This document shows positions 6,531 to 14,652 of a stretch of DNA of 17,505 nt, in pieces. The stretch spans positions 1 through 17,505 of the forward strand of contig JBKPBQ010000446.1 of the NCBI GenBank assembly GCA_046726955.1, in the 5' to 3' direction. The DNA comes from CAVPGH01 sp046726955. Lineage in GTDB: Bacteria > Acidobacteriota > Vicinamibacteria > Fen-336. Each line of letters begins with the position of its first letter. Position 1 is the stretch's first letter. Position numbers and translations under genes: made by a program. The notes beneath the pieces are model-generated. The model saw only the letters and a list, made by a program, of their open reading frames with translations, did no database searches and was not told where the DNA came from.

Positions 6531-7379
6531 ATGCCGAGATCGTGCGGAGCCATGGAGAACCCTCCCTCGGATGCGCCGCTCGTGCGGCGGTTGACCGCCG
6601 GCGATTCGACGGCGCTGTGGCAGCTGTGGCAGCGGCATCAGGACGAGCTGCGCCGCCGTTGCCGGCGATGGATGGGCGGGCGCACCCAGGATGCCGAGGA
6701 CGCGCTGAGCACCGCGATGCTCAAGACGCGGGAGCTGCTGCCGGGCCAGGTGAGCGGTCTCGCCGACGTTCGCGCGTGGCTGCTGCGTCTCACCCACAAC
6801 GTCTGCATGGACTTCCATCGCGAGCGGCGGCGCCGCGCGCGCCTCGTGCACGGTCTCGGGGAGCCCGAGCCCCCTTCGGAGATCTCGTCCGGGCCGCACT
6901 CCCCGGAGGAAGCGCTGCTGCGGCGAGAGCTGACCTCGTGCCTTCGTCACGCGATCGACGACCTCCCGCCCCGGCTTCGGCAGCCCGTCGTCCTGCGCGT
7001 CTTCCGGGAGATGCCCGACCGGGACATCGCGCAGCAGCTGGAGCTGACCTCGGAGAGCGTCCGCAAGCGGCTGCAGTACGCGCGCGGCATCCTCGGGACG
7101 CGGCTGCGGACGCTGCTCTCGGGATCCCTGCCGGCCTCGGTCGAGGAGCCGCCCGGTTCGCGCGTCGTCGGACCGGCGCGAGCCTCGACACCGCGCGAGA
7201 CCCGTCGCCTCGCCACCTTGCGGCGGTACGTCGAGCGTCATCCGCGAGGATCGAAGAAGAGGCTCGAGCTGGCGCGGCTGCTCGATGCCCTCGGCCGCGC
7301 CGAGGAAGCCCAGGCGGAATATCGCCGCGCACGCGCGCTCACCGCGCGGCCGTCGTCTCCAGCGAACCCCGCCTCCTGA
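6531..7379 (+). CDS. ECF-like RNA polymerase sigma factor with C-terminal TPR-like extension
   Basis: The 282-residue protein has a sigma-70 region 2 at about 20-105: D-A-E-D-A near residue 58, then the VRAWLLRLTHNVCMDFHRER core that contacts the -10 and polymerase. Region 4 follows at about 143-197: LPPRLRQPVVLRVFREMPDRD, then a helix-turn-helix IAQQLELTSESVRKRLQYAR. Region 3 is absent, as in ECF factors. ECF factors are usually near 190 residues. Here about 80 more follow, ending in a single TPR-like helical hairpin (LATLRRYVERHPRGS, then LELARLLDALGRAEEAQAEYRRA). Such tails can sense or hold a signal in place of an anti-sigma factor, and I see no anti-sigma gene beside it. ATG 6531 has GGGAG five bases upstream; ATG 6552 is in frame but its GGAG is only two bases away. 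The gene diverges from the exported-protein gene, a likely target. Confidence 0.85.
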   Translation: MPRSCGAMENPPSDAPLVRRLTAGDSTALWQLWQRHQDELRRRCRRWMGGRTQDAEDALSTAMLKTRELLPGQVSGLADVRAWLLRLTHNVCMDFHRERRRRARLVHGLGEPEPPSEISSGPHSPEEALLRRELTSCLRHAIDDLPPRLRQPVVLRVFREMPDRDIAQQLELTSESVRKRLQYARGILGTRLRTLLSGSLPASVEEPPGSRVVGPARASTPRETRRLATLRRYVERHPRGSKKRLELARLLDALGRAEEAQAEYRRARALTARPSSPANPAS

Positions 7380-7445
7380 GAGCGCTCACCCCGGAAGATG
7401 GTGTGCGCCGGTCGCGCTGCGGCTATGATCCGAGTGGAGGTCCTC

Positions 7446-8378
7446 GTGAGCGCCGACCAGCCCATCCCCCTCCGGAAGTTCGGCCGTACCGGCGTCGAGG
7501 TGAGCGCCCTCGGCCTCGGCGGGTTCCACCTCGGCACCGTGAAGCGCAAGGAGGACGCGGTGCGCCTCGTGCAGCAGGCCGTGGACGCGGGCGTGACGTT
7601 CATGGACAACGCGTGGGAGTACCACGAGGGCCGTAGCGAGACGCTCATGGGCGAGGGTCTCCGCGGCCGCCGCGAGAAGGTCTTCCTGATGACCAAGGTC
7701 TGCACGCACGGCCGCGACCGCAAGACGGCGATGCGCCAGCTCGAGCAGTCGCTCCGGCGGCTCAAGACCGACCACCTGGACCTCTGGCAGATCCACGAGG
7801 TCGTCTACGAGAACGACCCGGACCTTCACTTCGCGGCGGGAGGAGCGATCGAGGCGCTCGACCAGGCCAAGCGCGAGGGCAAGACGCGCTTCGTCGGCTT
7901 CACGGGCCACAAGGACCCCTCCCTCCACCTCCGCATGCTCGCCCACGACTACCCGTTCGACGCCGTGCAGCTCCCGCTCAACTGCTTCGATTCGAGCTTC
8001 CGGAGCTTCGAGCGCAAGGTGCTGCCCGAGCTCGTCCAGCGCGGCATCGCCGCCATCGGCATGAAGAGCCTGTGCGGCGAAGGCGACCCGGTGAAGAAGC
8101 GGGTGATCAAGGCCGAGGAAGGGCTTCGCTACGCGATGAGCCTGCCCGTCGCGACCACGGTCAGCGGCATCGACTCGCCGGCGGTGCTCCGCCAGAACCT
8201 TCGCGTCGCCCGCGGATTCACGCCGATGAGCGCGCCGGAGATGGACGCGCTCTGCGCGAGCGTGCGTGCCACCGCGGCCGACGGCCGCTTCGAGCTCTAC
8301 AAGACGTCGATGCGGGACGAAGGGCCTCCCGGCCGGCAGCAGCACGGCTTCCCCTCGGGCGAGGATCTGTCGGCCTGA
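7446..8378 (+). CDS. Aldo/keto reductase
   Basis: The 310-residue protein is a standard-length NAD(P)H-dependent aldo/keto reductase with the (beta/alpha)8 barrel. It opens LRKFGRTGVEVSALGLGG, the usual N-terminal strand motif. The catalytic tetrad is intact: Asp54 and Tyr59 in FMDNAWEYHEGRSE, Lys84 in MTKVCTHGRD, and His117 in LDLWQIHEV. The product reduces an aldehyde or ketone in the cytoplasm; the substrate cannot be told. The C-terminal part (IAAIGMKSLCGEG and VATTVSGIDSPAVLRQNL) resembles the subgroup often found in Acidobacteriota and Planctomycetes. GTG 7446 is chosen because GTGGAGG lies five bases upstream; ATG 7425 is in frame but has no good ribosome site. It follows the sigma factor on the same strand after 66 bases, so it might be co-transcribed. 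Confidence 0.92.
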   Translation: MSADQPIPLRKFGRTGVEVSALGLGGFHLGTVKRKEDAVRLVQQAVDAGVTFMDNAWEYHEGRSETLMGEGLRGRREKVFLMTKVCTHGRDRKTAMRQLEQSLRRLKTDHLDLWQIHEVVYENDPDLHFAAGGAIEALDQAKREGKTRFVGFTGHKDPSLHLRMLAHDYPFDAVQLPLNCFDSSFRSFERKVLPELVQRGIAAIGMKSLCGEGDPVKKRVIKAEEGLRYAMSLPVATTVSGIDSPAVLRQNLRVARGFTPMSAPEMDALCASVRATAADGRFELYKTSMRDEGPPGRQQHGFPSGEDLSA

Positions 8379-8388
8379 CGGCGGGCGC

Positions 8389-9275
8389 CTAACGGCTCGA
8401 CCGGAAGAACTCCGCGAACTGCGGCGAGAACGCGTCGGCGTCGGGAAGGAGCGACGGGTCGGCGCGCCGCGCGGCCGCCGCGTCCTCGGCGGCGAGCCGG
8501 CGCAGCTCGGCGTCCTTCTCGCCCCCGGCCCTGTAGAGGGCGAACCGGGCCGCCGACCGCAGGAGGAGCGACTGCGCGGCGGAGCGGCCCTTCAGGTCCG
8601 ACGTCCGGGCGAGAAGGGCGACGGCTTTTTCGTACTGCCCGTCGAAGTAGGCGCGCGCGCCGTTGAGCAGCTCGGCGGGAGGCGCCTGTCGGGCCCCCGG
8701 GGCGCTGCCGTAGGAGCCGTCGTGGGCGGCGGCGCGGGGGCGGGTGTCGCGAGAGCGGGCGGGGGCAGAGTCGTGGGCGGCGGCTGGGTCGCCGGCGGAA
8801 GGGTGGGCGGCGGGGTGGCGACGGTGGTGGACGGCGGAGGCGTCGCGACGGGGGTGGAGACGGGCGCGGGCGGCGGCGCCGAGCCTTCGCACGACTTGAG
8901 CCCGTCCACGAGCTCCGCGTACTTCGGCGAGCTGCGAATCGCACCCTGCGACGCGGAGACCTTGAAGGCCTGGACGGCCTCCGGACACTTCCCGAGGTTC
9001 AGGAAGGCGGCGCCGAGGTAGAAGTGCGGGAAGTACGTCTCGAAGCGCAGTCCGTAGAGCTTGATCCGCTCTCCCTCGGCGGGATTGGCCGCCGCCGCCT
9101 CGCGCATGTAGCGCACGACCTCGTCCCAGTGCTTGCGGTCGTAGGCGTCGATGCCCCGCTTGAAGCTGTCCTTGTAGTCGGCGGTCGCGCGCGCCGCGGC
9201 GAGAAGAAATCCCACGGCGCAGATCAAGCTGCGCCATCGCGCGGCCGCGAGCCTGCGCCGGCGCGAATCGCCCAC
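8389..9275 (-). CDS. Exported TPR-like protein, reading frame broken in a C5 run (frameshifted)
   Basis: Two overlapping minus-strand reading frames together make one sensible protein of about 295 residues. The first part, from GTG 9275, has a basic start and hydrophobic signal segment (SLICAVGFLLAAARATA). A TPR-like domain follows (RGIDAYDRKHWDEVVRYMREAAAANP, then HFYLGAAFLNLGKCPEAVQAF), then a long Pro/Thr/Ala linker. The second part, in the neighbouring frame, carries a C-terminal helical domain (LLNGARAYFDGQYEKAVALL to FSPQFAEFFRSSR, ending at 8389). The two join naturally if one base is added in the run CCCCC at 8694-8698, inside the linker. Without it the protein ends at 8592 in a nonsense tail. 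The GTG lies one base after the kinase stop (TGA 9279-9277), so translation is probably coupled and the protein may work with that kinase. Causes to consider: sequencing error, real mutation, or -1 slippage on G-rich codons. Confidence 0.72.
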
Positions 9276-9276
9276 C

Positions 9277-10869
9277 TCAGAACCCGGTCTTCTGCAGGTA
9301 TTCCCGCGCGTCCACGTGGCGGAAGGTCACCGAGACGCGTTCCACGGAATCGGAGCGCACGGTGGCCGTGCTCGCGAGCGGCTGGACGGCGCCGGGGTGC
9401 CTCACCTCGACGCTGTAGCTCCCCGGCGGGAGGGCGAGCGCGAGCGGCGTGTAGCGGGCGCGCTCCGGCTCGTGGTGCCGGCCGCTCGCGTCCACGACGG
9501 CCACGACCTCTCCCCAGGGAGCGGCGTCGATGACGAGCGTGCCACTCGGACCGGCGGCCGGAGGCTCGGACGCGGGCGGCGGCGCGGGGATGCTCGCCGA
9601 GGGCACGGAGACGGGCGTCGGCGAAGGGGCTTCGCTCGGACGCCTGAGGAGCACGATCCCGCCCCCGACGGCGACCGCGACGGCGGCGGCCGCGATCCCG
9701 AGCAGCGTCCGCGTTCCCTGACCCGACGACGGCGTGACGCGCGGGCCGATCTCCGCGTTACCGCGCGGCTTGGCTACGGGCGTCGGCTCCCGCACGGACG
9801 TCGCCGACGAGAGCAGCTCCGCCATCATCGACTCGCTCATCGTCGGCGGGTCGACGGGCGTCTCCGCGCGAGCGGCCACTGTCGGCGGAGGCGGGGACAC
9901 CTCGCGCGTGATCGCCGCGGGCGGCCCCCGCCGCGCGAGCGGTGCGATCCCTTCGGCGTCCCGCGCCCGGGCGATGGCGACCGCGAACTCCGAGGCGCTC
10001 GAGAACCGCTCGTCGGGATCCTTGGCCAACGCCTTTCGGAGCACCGGCACCACCGACGGAGGCAGCGCCTCGGTCCCCGGACCCTCGAGCGTCGGCTGCT
10101 CGTGAAGGTGCTTGAGGATCGTGTCGAGCGGCGTCCCCCCCCGGAAAGGAACGCGGCCGGTGAAGAGCTCGTAGGCGACGATACCGAGCGCGTAGATGTC
10201 GCTCCGGTGGTCGATCCGACCTCCGCGCGCCTGCTCGGGGCTCATGTAGTCGGGCGTGCCCACGATGAGCCCGGTGGCGGTGGCGCCGGCAGTGGCCTCG
10301 GCGCTCACCTGCTTGGCGATCCCGAAGTCCATGAGCCGCACGACGCCCTGGGCGTCGCGCATGAGATTCGCCGTCTTCAGGTCGCGGTGGACGATGCCGG
10401 CGTCGTGGATCGCCTGCAGCCCCTCCGCGGTGTGGATGCAGGTGTCGAAGGCCTCGGCGACGGGCAGGCCGCCCTTGTCCAGCACGAGCTTGCGGAGATC
10501 CACCCCCTCGATGTACTCCATCGCGATGTAGCGCAAAGCACCGTCGTCGCCGTACTCGTGGATCCCGCAGACGTTCCGGTGGCGCACCTTGCGAGCGAGC
10601 ACGATCTCCTTGCGGAAACGCCGCTCCATCTCGGGGTCGGCCGCGATCTCGGGCCGCAGGACCTTGATGGCGACGACCTCCTCGAGCTTGCGGTCGCGCG
10701 CCTTGTAGACCATCCCCATCCCGCCCTTGCCGAGAGGGGCGAGGATCTCGAAGCGGCCGGCGAGGACGGAGCCGCGGATGAGCACCGGCTGGGCCCGCAG
10801 GACGTGGCCGCAGTTGAAGCAGTGGTCCGCGGAATCCGACACGTCGGACTGGCACTTCGGGCACTTCAT
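9277..10869 (-). CDS. Membrane-anchored Ser/Thr protein kinase with N-terminal zinc ribbon and C-terminal PEGA-like domain
   Basis: This 530-residue kinase begins with a zinc ribbon (Cys3, Cys6, Cys17, Cys20: CPKC...CFNCG). The Hanks-type kinase domain spans about 36-305 with every key motif: glycine loop GKGGMGMVYKA, lysine in VAIKVLRP, HRDLKTANLM, DFG in RLMDFGIA, GTPDYMSPEQA, and DIYALGIVAYELFTGRVPF. A disordered Pro/Thr/Ser-rich region leads to one transmembrane helix (about 388-408, LLGIAAAAVAVAVGGGIVLL). Outside it a Pro-rich stalk precedes a PEGA-like sandwich (GTLVIDAAPWGEVV, then LPPGSYSVEVRHP). It is predicted to sense something in the periplasm and phosphorylate cytoplasmic proteins. 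ATG 10869 is chosen because the zinc ribbon starts there; an in-frame TTG lies at 10881. No good ribosome site is visible, while TAGAAT just upstream suggests a very short leader. It is divergent from the porin gene. Confidence 0.94.
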   Translation of the reverse strand: MKCPKCQSDVSDSADHCFNCGHVLRAQPVLIRGSVLAGRFEILAPLGKGGMGMVYKARDRKLEEVVAIKVLRPEIAADPEMERRFRKEIVLARKVRHRNVCGIHEYGDDGALRYIAMEYIEGVDLRKLVLDKGGLPVAEAFDTCIHTAEGLQAIHDAGIVHRDLKTANLMRDAQGVVRLMDFGIAKQVSAEATAGATATGLIVGTPDYMSPEQARGGRIDHRSDIYALGIVAYELFTGRVPFRGGTPLDTILKHLHEQPTLEGPGTEALPPSVVPVLRKALAKDPDERFSSASEFAVAIARARDAEGIAPLARRGPPAAITREVSPPPPTVAARAETPVDPPTMSESMMAELLSSATSVREPTPVAKPRGNAEIGPRVTPSSGQGTRTLLGIAAAAVAVAVGGGIVLLRRPSEAPSPTPVSVPSASIPAPPPASEPPAAGPSGTLVIDAAPWGEVVAVVDASGRHHEPERARYTPLALALPPGSYSVEVRHPGAVQPLASTATVRSDSVERVSVTFRHVDAREYLQKTGF

Positions 10870-10887
10870 GAGGGCCGGCAAGGGCGG

Positions 10888-10893
10888 ATTCTA
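10888..10893 (-). promoter_or_regulatory. Possible -10 element of the kinase gene
   Basis: TAGAAT (reading 10893 to 10888 on the minus strand) matches TATAAT at five of six positions and would start transcription near 10881, about 12 bases before ATG 10869. That would explain the missing ribosome site. No recognisable -35 is present, so confidence is limited. Confidence 0.35.
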
Positions 10894-10928
10894 GCGCACA
10901 AGGCGAGGCCGCCGGGGTCGGGGCGATC

Positions 10929-10937
10929 TGCTAGGAT
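10929..10937 (+). promoter_or_regulatory. Extended -10 promoter of the porin gene
   Basis: TGCTAGGAT is an extended -10 (TG-N-TAGGAT). It would start transcription near 10944, leaving a leader of about 34 bases with a GAGGGAGG ribosome site before ATG 10978. It faces away from the kinase -10 some 40 bases to the left, so the two genes share a compact divergent promoter region. Confidence 0.42.
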
Positions 10938-10977
10938 TCGGCGTTTCGATCGAGCGTTCGCCGAGAGGGAGGCGGTC

Positions 10978-12225
10978 ATGAAGGCAGGCCTGGGCCATGC
11001 GGTGCCGTTCCTCGTGTTCGTCGTCGGTGCCGTGGCCTTCGCGACACCGGCGTGGTCGCAGGAGCTCCTCAAGGTGGGGCCGACGCCGCTGGAGTACAGC
11101 TTCGCGCCGCCTGGGGCGCGATCGCTGGCCATGGGAGCGTCGTTCCTCGGCCTCGCCGACGACGCCACGGCCGCCGCCTCCAACCCCGCGGGCCTCACGA
11201 TCCTCACCAGGCCCGAGGTCTCCGCGCACTTCCGCTACTCCTCGTTCGACCTGGAGGCTCCGGACACGGTGCTCGGGATCGGATCGCAGGTGTTCACGGA
11301 CCAGGTCGGGAGCCCCTCGTTCTTGAGCTTCGTCTACCCGTGGAAGTCGGCCGCGGTCTCCGCCTACTACCAGCGGACCTCGGACTTCCGCAGCCACAGC
11401 TTCTTCGAGGGCACGTCCCTCTCCACCGGCAGCGACCTCCAGAGATACGACCAGGTGGAGACGCGGTTCGGCGTCGAGATCTTCGGCGCCGCCGCCGCCT
11501 TCAAGCTCGGGTCGAAGGTGTCGCTCGGAGGATCGGCGCAGGCGAGCCGCGTGAGCCTCCACTCGAACCTGCGGTTCACATTCCCCACTTTCATCGGCCT
11601 CACCCAGGCGGTGCTCTCCCCGAACGCCTCGGACACGAAATTCACCTGGAACGCGGGCATCCTCGTGACCCCGGTCCCGAAGCTCTCCGTCGGCGGCGTC
11701 TACCGGAAGGGCGCCAAGACCGAGTTCCCCGAGGAGTTCCACCTGAGCCTCACGAACGCCGGCCAGAAGACGGACCTCGGCACGATTCCGACCGCCGTGC
11801 CCATCAACGTCCCCGACGTCTTCGGCGGCGGCAGCGCCGTCCGCGCCACCGAGAGCTGGACGATCCTCGCCGACGTCCTCCGGATCAAGTACTCACAGGC
11901 CTCGCTCCCCCTCGAGCAGGCGAACGCCTACCAGACCTTCGGCTTCGGCGGGAACAACGCGGCCTACGAGGTGCTGGAGGACAAGACGGAGTTCCACGTC
12001 GGCACCGAGTACACCTGGTCCGGCGGCAGCGACTGGCTCTTCGCCGTCCGCGTCGGCTACTTCTCGGACCCGGACCACGACGGGATCAAGGGCATCGACG
12101 CGGGACAGCACCACGGCACGTTCGGGGGCGGGATCGTGGTCAAGAACCGCGTGCAGATCGACGTGGCCGCCAACCTGGCCAAGAACATCCGGGACTTCCT
12201 GTTCTCGACGGTCGTCCGGTTCTAG
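10978..12225 (+). CDS. FadL/OmpP1-family outer-membrane transport protein
   Basis: The 415-residue protein has a signal peptide ending ...ATPAWSQ at about residue 28. The mature N-terminus shows the FadL-family features: a run to SLAMGASFLGLADDATAAASNPAGL, with the conserved NPAG at 69-72. Alternating beta-strand segments rich in aromatic residues follow. The last residue is Phe (STVVRF), the usual signal for insertion into the outer membrane by the BAM machinery. Family members are 14-stranded barrels that let hydrophobic molecules such as long-chain fatty acids or aromatic hydrocarbons cross the outer membrane. The substrate here is unknown. The start is secure: GAGGGAGG five bases before ATG 10978. 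Its end lies only six bases from the end of the convergent DUF2950 gene, with no terminator seen between them. Confidence 0.9.
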   Translation: MKAGLGHAVPFLVFVVGAVAFATPAWSQELLKVGPTPLEYSFAPPGARSLAMGASFLGLADDATAAASNPAGLTILTRPEVSAHFRYSSFDLEAPDTVLGIGSQVFTDQVGSPSFLSFVYPWKSAAVSAYYQRTSDFRSHSFFEGTSLSTGSDLQRYDQVETRFGVEIFGAAAAFKLGSKVSLGGSAQASRVSLHSNLRFTFPTFIGLTQAVLSPNASDTKFTWNAGILVTPVPKLSVGGVYRKGAKTEFPEEFHLSLTNAGQKTDLGTIPTAVPINVPDVFGGGSAVRATESWTILADVLRIKYSQASLPLEQANAYQTFGFGGNNAAYEVLEDKTEFHVGTEYTWSGGSDWLFAVRVGYFSDPDHDGIKGIDAGQHHGTFGGGIVVKNRVQIDVAANLAKNIRDFLFSTVVRF

Positions 12226-12231
12226 AGCAGG

Positions 12232-13200
12232 TCAATGCCCGGGCGGCTTCACATCGGCCTGGACCGCGTGCCAGGTGCTGTCGGCGTCGTAGCGCGTGAT
12301 CTTCTCGGCCGCCGCCTGCGTCTCGGCTCCGAGGTCCTTCTCGTACGGCACGCCCTCCTGGTTGACGACGAACGTCATGACCCCGGACGCGCCGTAGTAG
12401 ACCGGCCAGGCCACGAGGGCGAACCCGCCCTTCATCTCGTCGTTCACGACGTACTCGACGGCGCCGCCCTTCGCCGACGGGCCCTGGCCTTCGAGGATGC
12501 GGAAGTAGTAGCCGTAGAGAGGCGAAGGCCCCTCGCCGTCGCGGCGGTGATAGCCCTCACTCGAAGCCTGCGCGACCAGGACTCCGAGCGGGCTGCGCGG
12601 CTCGCCGCGTCGCGTCGGCCAGTAGAGCCCGTCTTGCTTCCCCGCGCTGCTGCCGAAGCGACGGGCGTACAGCCCGGGGGGCTTGCCGTCGTGGCCGCTC
12701 ACGGCGTAGGCGCGCTGCGCGGCCACGTAGTCGTTCAGCACGCGGATCACCGCCAGCTCGTTGCGCCCGATGCGCCGGTTCAGGACCTCCTCGTGGCCGG
12801 CCGCCGCGTCGAAGGACCACCCGGCCGGCCCTTTGACGAGCGGCACCGGGAACGGCCAGCTCTCGTTGCCGATGACCAGCTCCTTGCGGTTGCGGCCCGC
12901 ATCCTGGAGGCGCCAGCCCTCCTTCACCGCCGCCCCGAACACCTGCCGATTCCGGCGTCCCGTGGCCTCGTCGGAGGTGTCGAGGAGGTCCTGCCCCGCC
13001 GCCCCGAAGAGCGCGGCGAGTCCGTCGACGTCGTTCTTGCGGGCGAGGTCGATGAGGGCGCGGACGGCTTCATCCGGCGTGGAGAAGACACGCGCGCTGG
13101 CGGCCGCGGCGCGAGCGGTCGCCGGCAGCAGCAACGCAGCCGCGATCGCGAGCGCCGCGCGAAGGCTGGTCGGCACCGTCAGCCGTCGCGGCCTAGTCAC
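12232..13200 (-). CDS. DUF2950 family exported protein
   Basis: The 322-residue protein starts with a Sec signal (SLRAALAIAAALLLPATARA) and matches the DUF2950 layout: VFSTPDEAVRALIDLARKND at the start, GNESWPFPVPLVKGPAGWSFD in the middle, then RRIGRNELAVIRVLNDYVAAQRAYA and the long motif GLYWPTRRGEPRSPLGVLVAQA. The end is G.TFVVNQEGVPYEKDLG, typical of the family. Function is not established. Members are secreted or periplasmic and are nearly always found next to a DUF3300 gene, as here. The start is GTG 13200, whose bases overlap the stop of the DUF3300 gene (GTGA), so the two are translationally coupled. The open frame continues upstream of the GTG, but that stretch is only a shadow of the DUF3300 gene. 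Confidence 0.92.
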   Translation of the reverse strand: MTRPRRLTVPTSLRAALAIAAALLLPATARAAAASARVFSTPDEAVRALIDLARKNDVDGLAALFGAAGQDLLDTSDEATGRRNRQVFGAAVKEGWRLQDAGRNRKELVIGNESWPFPVPLVKGPAGWSFDAAAGHEEVLNRRIGRNELAVIRVLNDYVAAQRAYAVSGHDGKPPGLYARRFGSSAGKQDGLYWPTRRGEPRSPLGVLVAQASSEGYHRRDGEGPSPLYGYYFRILEGQGPSAKGGAVEYVVNDEMKGGFALVAWPVYYGASGVMTFVVNQEGVPYEKDLGAETQAAAEKITRYDADSTWHAVQADVKPPGH

Positions 13201-14465
13201 CGGCGGCTCCGTCCGCCCCCGGAGCTGCTGCGGCTGCGCTGGCCGCGCGAGCTCGCATCCCGGGTGGAGCGGCCGCTCGAGTAACCGGAGAAGGCGTCGG
13301 AGCGCGTGCCGCTGCGCTCGCCGGTGCTGCGCTGCGTCGAGGCGGATGCCGTCGAAGCCGACGCCGTCGAGGATCGCGCCTGCCCGGTCTGCCCGGAGGC
13401 CCGCGCCTCCTGGGCCTTGCCCTGCGCTTCGGTGCGCCGCTGGTCCCGCTGCGCCTGGGCCTCGGGAGTGCCTCGCGCCTCCTGCCGCTCCGTGCGCTGC
13501 TGGTCGCGCTGGGCCTGGGACTCGGCGGTGCCGCGGTTCTCCGTCCGCTCGGTCCGCTGCTCCCGCGCGTTCTCGGCCCGGTCGGAGCGCTCGCCCGCCG
13601 TGTCCTCGCGGTGGTCCTGCCAGTCCTCGCGCGCGTCCTCGCGGTTGTCGTACCAGTCCTCGCGGGCGTCCTCGCGGTCGTCGTACCAGTCGTCCCACCC
13701 GCCGCCGTACATGTAGGCGCCGCCGCGCCAGCCGTAGGGTCCGTAGTAGTAGTTGTTGTTGAACGCGGCGCCGATCGCGACGCCGGCCGCGAAGCCGATC
13801 ACCGCCGCGGCCGCCTCGTCGCTGTCGTCGTCCTCGTGGACGACGACGGTGGTGGTCGTCGTCGGGGCGGGCTGGGTGTAGACCACCGTCGGGTTGTACT
13901 GCGGCACGTAGACGACCTGCGGGTTCGCCGGCTCGATGATGATAGCCTGCTCCCCGGTCTGCGTGACCTGGGTCTTCACCGTCTGCTGCGGCGTGCTCTT
14001 CAGGTTGCCTACGGCCTGGCTCTGCTTGCGCAGCCGCTGGATGCTCTCGAAGACGCCCTCGCGGTCCACGGCGAACGCCCCGCCGAGCTGCGATGTCCAC
14101 TGCTGGTTGCCGGCCATGTAGTCGACGACCTGCGGGAAGGGCGCGAGCGCCACGAAGCTCGGCTCGAAACCCGCCTTCTCCGCGGCGCTCTGCAGCTCGC
14201 TGCCCTTGAGCGCGGCGTTCTGCTTCAGCCACGCGCTCAGCTCGCCGACCTTCCGCGCGTTGCTCGAGCAGAGGAGCATCTGCGCGAGGAGCTGGTCGGG
14301 GTAGAGCGCCACCGGGGCCAGCAGCTTGTCGAGGTAGCCGGCGTCGAGGGCGCTACTGGCCTGCATCGGCGCGGCCGCGAGGGCGACGGCCGCCGACGCC
14401 GGACGCGCGACCGACGCGGAAAGAACGAGCGATCCGATTCCGGCAACGAGCTTCCACTTGGGCAT
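13197..14465 (-). CDS. DUF3300 family exported protein with charged, repeat-rich tail
   Basis: The 422-residue protein has a signal peptide (LVAGIGSLVLSASVARPASA). The DUF3300 domain covers about 40-190: LDKLLAPVALYPDQLLAQMLLCSS, then FPQVVDYMAGNQQWTSQLGGAF, and PQVVYVPQYNPTVVY. A short hydrophobic glycine-rich stretch (AAAAVIGFAAGVAIGAAF), common in this family and perhaps membrane-associated, is followed by a Tyr/Gly/Trp-rich segment. The last third is low-complexity: 11-residue repeats of the type WYD-N/D-REDARED, then Gln/Arg/Glu-rich repeats, then a Ser/Thr/Arg-rich end. Function unknown; always look at it together with DUF2950 next door. ATG 14465 has GGAG seven bases upstream. The in-frame extension to 14801 lies in the divergent promoter region and the neighbouring gene and is rejected. 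Confidence 0.92.
   Translation of the reverse strand: MPKWKLVAGIGSLVLSASVARPASAAVALAAAPMQASSALDAGYLDKLLAPVALYPDQLLAQMLLCSSNARKVGELSAWLKQNAALKGSELQSAAEKAGFEPSFVALAPFPQVVDYMAGNQQWTSQLGGAFAVDREGVFESIQRLRKQSQAVGNLKSTPQQTVKTQVTQTGEQAIIIEPANPQVVYVPQYNPTVVYTQPAPTTTTTVVVHEDDDSDEAAAAVIGFAAGVAIGAAFNNNYYYGPYGWRGGAYMYGGGWDDWYDDREDAREDWYDNREDAREDWQDHREDTAGERSDRAENAREQRTERTENRGTAESQAQRDQQRTERQEARGTPEAQAQRDQRRTEAQGKAQEARASGQTGQARSSTASASTASASTQRSTGERSGTRSDAFSGYSSGRSTRDASSRGQRSRSSSGGGRSRR
13620..13685. repeat. 33-base direct repeats inside the DUF3300 tail
   Basis: Two near-identical 33-base units (13620-13652 and 13653-13685), with more diverged partial units at both ends, encode WYDNREDARED-type 11-residue repeats on the minus strand. 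Copy number of such units often varies between strains. The result is a strongly charged, Asp/Glu/Arg-alternating rod or flexible tail. Confidence 0.75.
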
Positions 14466-14652
14466 GGCCGTCTCCAGCAGCGATACCCTCGCACTCCCGA
14501 CCGGCGAGTGCAAGGAGCGACTTCGGGCCACCGCCCCGATCGGCTGCCCGCGCCGAACCTTATCACGGACACGCGAACGCTCTTCGAGAAAGGCTGATTC
14601 GTTCCCGGCAAACGTGCTCTCATGGAGAGTGCTCGTCGCTCGGCCGAGGAGG
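14466..14652. promoter_or_regulatory. Divergent promoter region between the DUF3300 operon and the unknown exported gene
   Basis: This 187-base gap should hold both promoters, but I see no convincing -35/-10 pair in either direction. A 6-bp inverted repeat GCACTC...GAGTGC at 14491-14511 (nine-base loop) falls in the predicted leader of the DUF3300 gene, about 26 bases before its ATG. It could be a small hairpin or a binding site. Nothing else stands out. Confidence 0.3.

Noticed and set aside
8297..8944. Pro/Arg-rich minus-strand open frame over the frameshifted gene
   Set aside because: It is the third frame of the low-complexity linker. It lacks the TPR and C-terminal helical sequence seen in the other two frames.
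9316..10977. N-terminal extension of the porin in the same open frame
   Set aside because: It is antisense to the kinase. The signal peptide and ribosome site place the start at 10978.
13197..13720. Repeats at the DUF3300 tail considered as a CRISPR-like array
   Set aside because: The units are directly adjacent with no unique spacers and keep the coding frame, so they are protein repeats.
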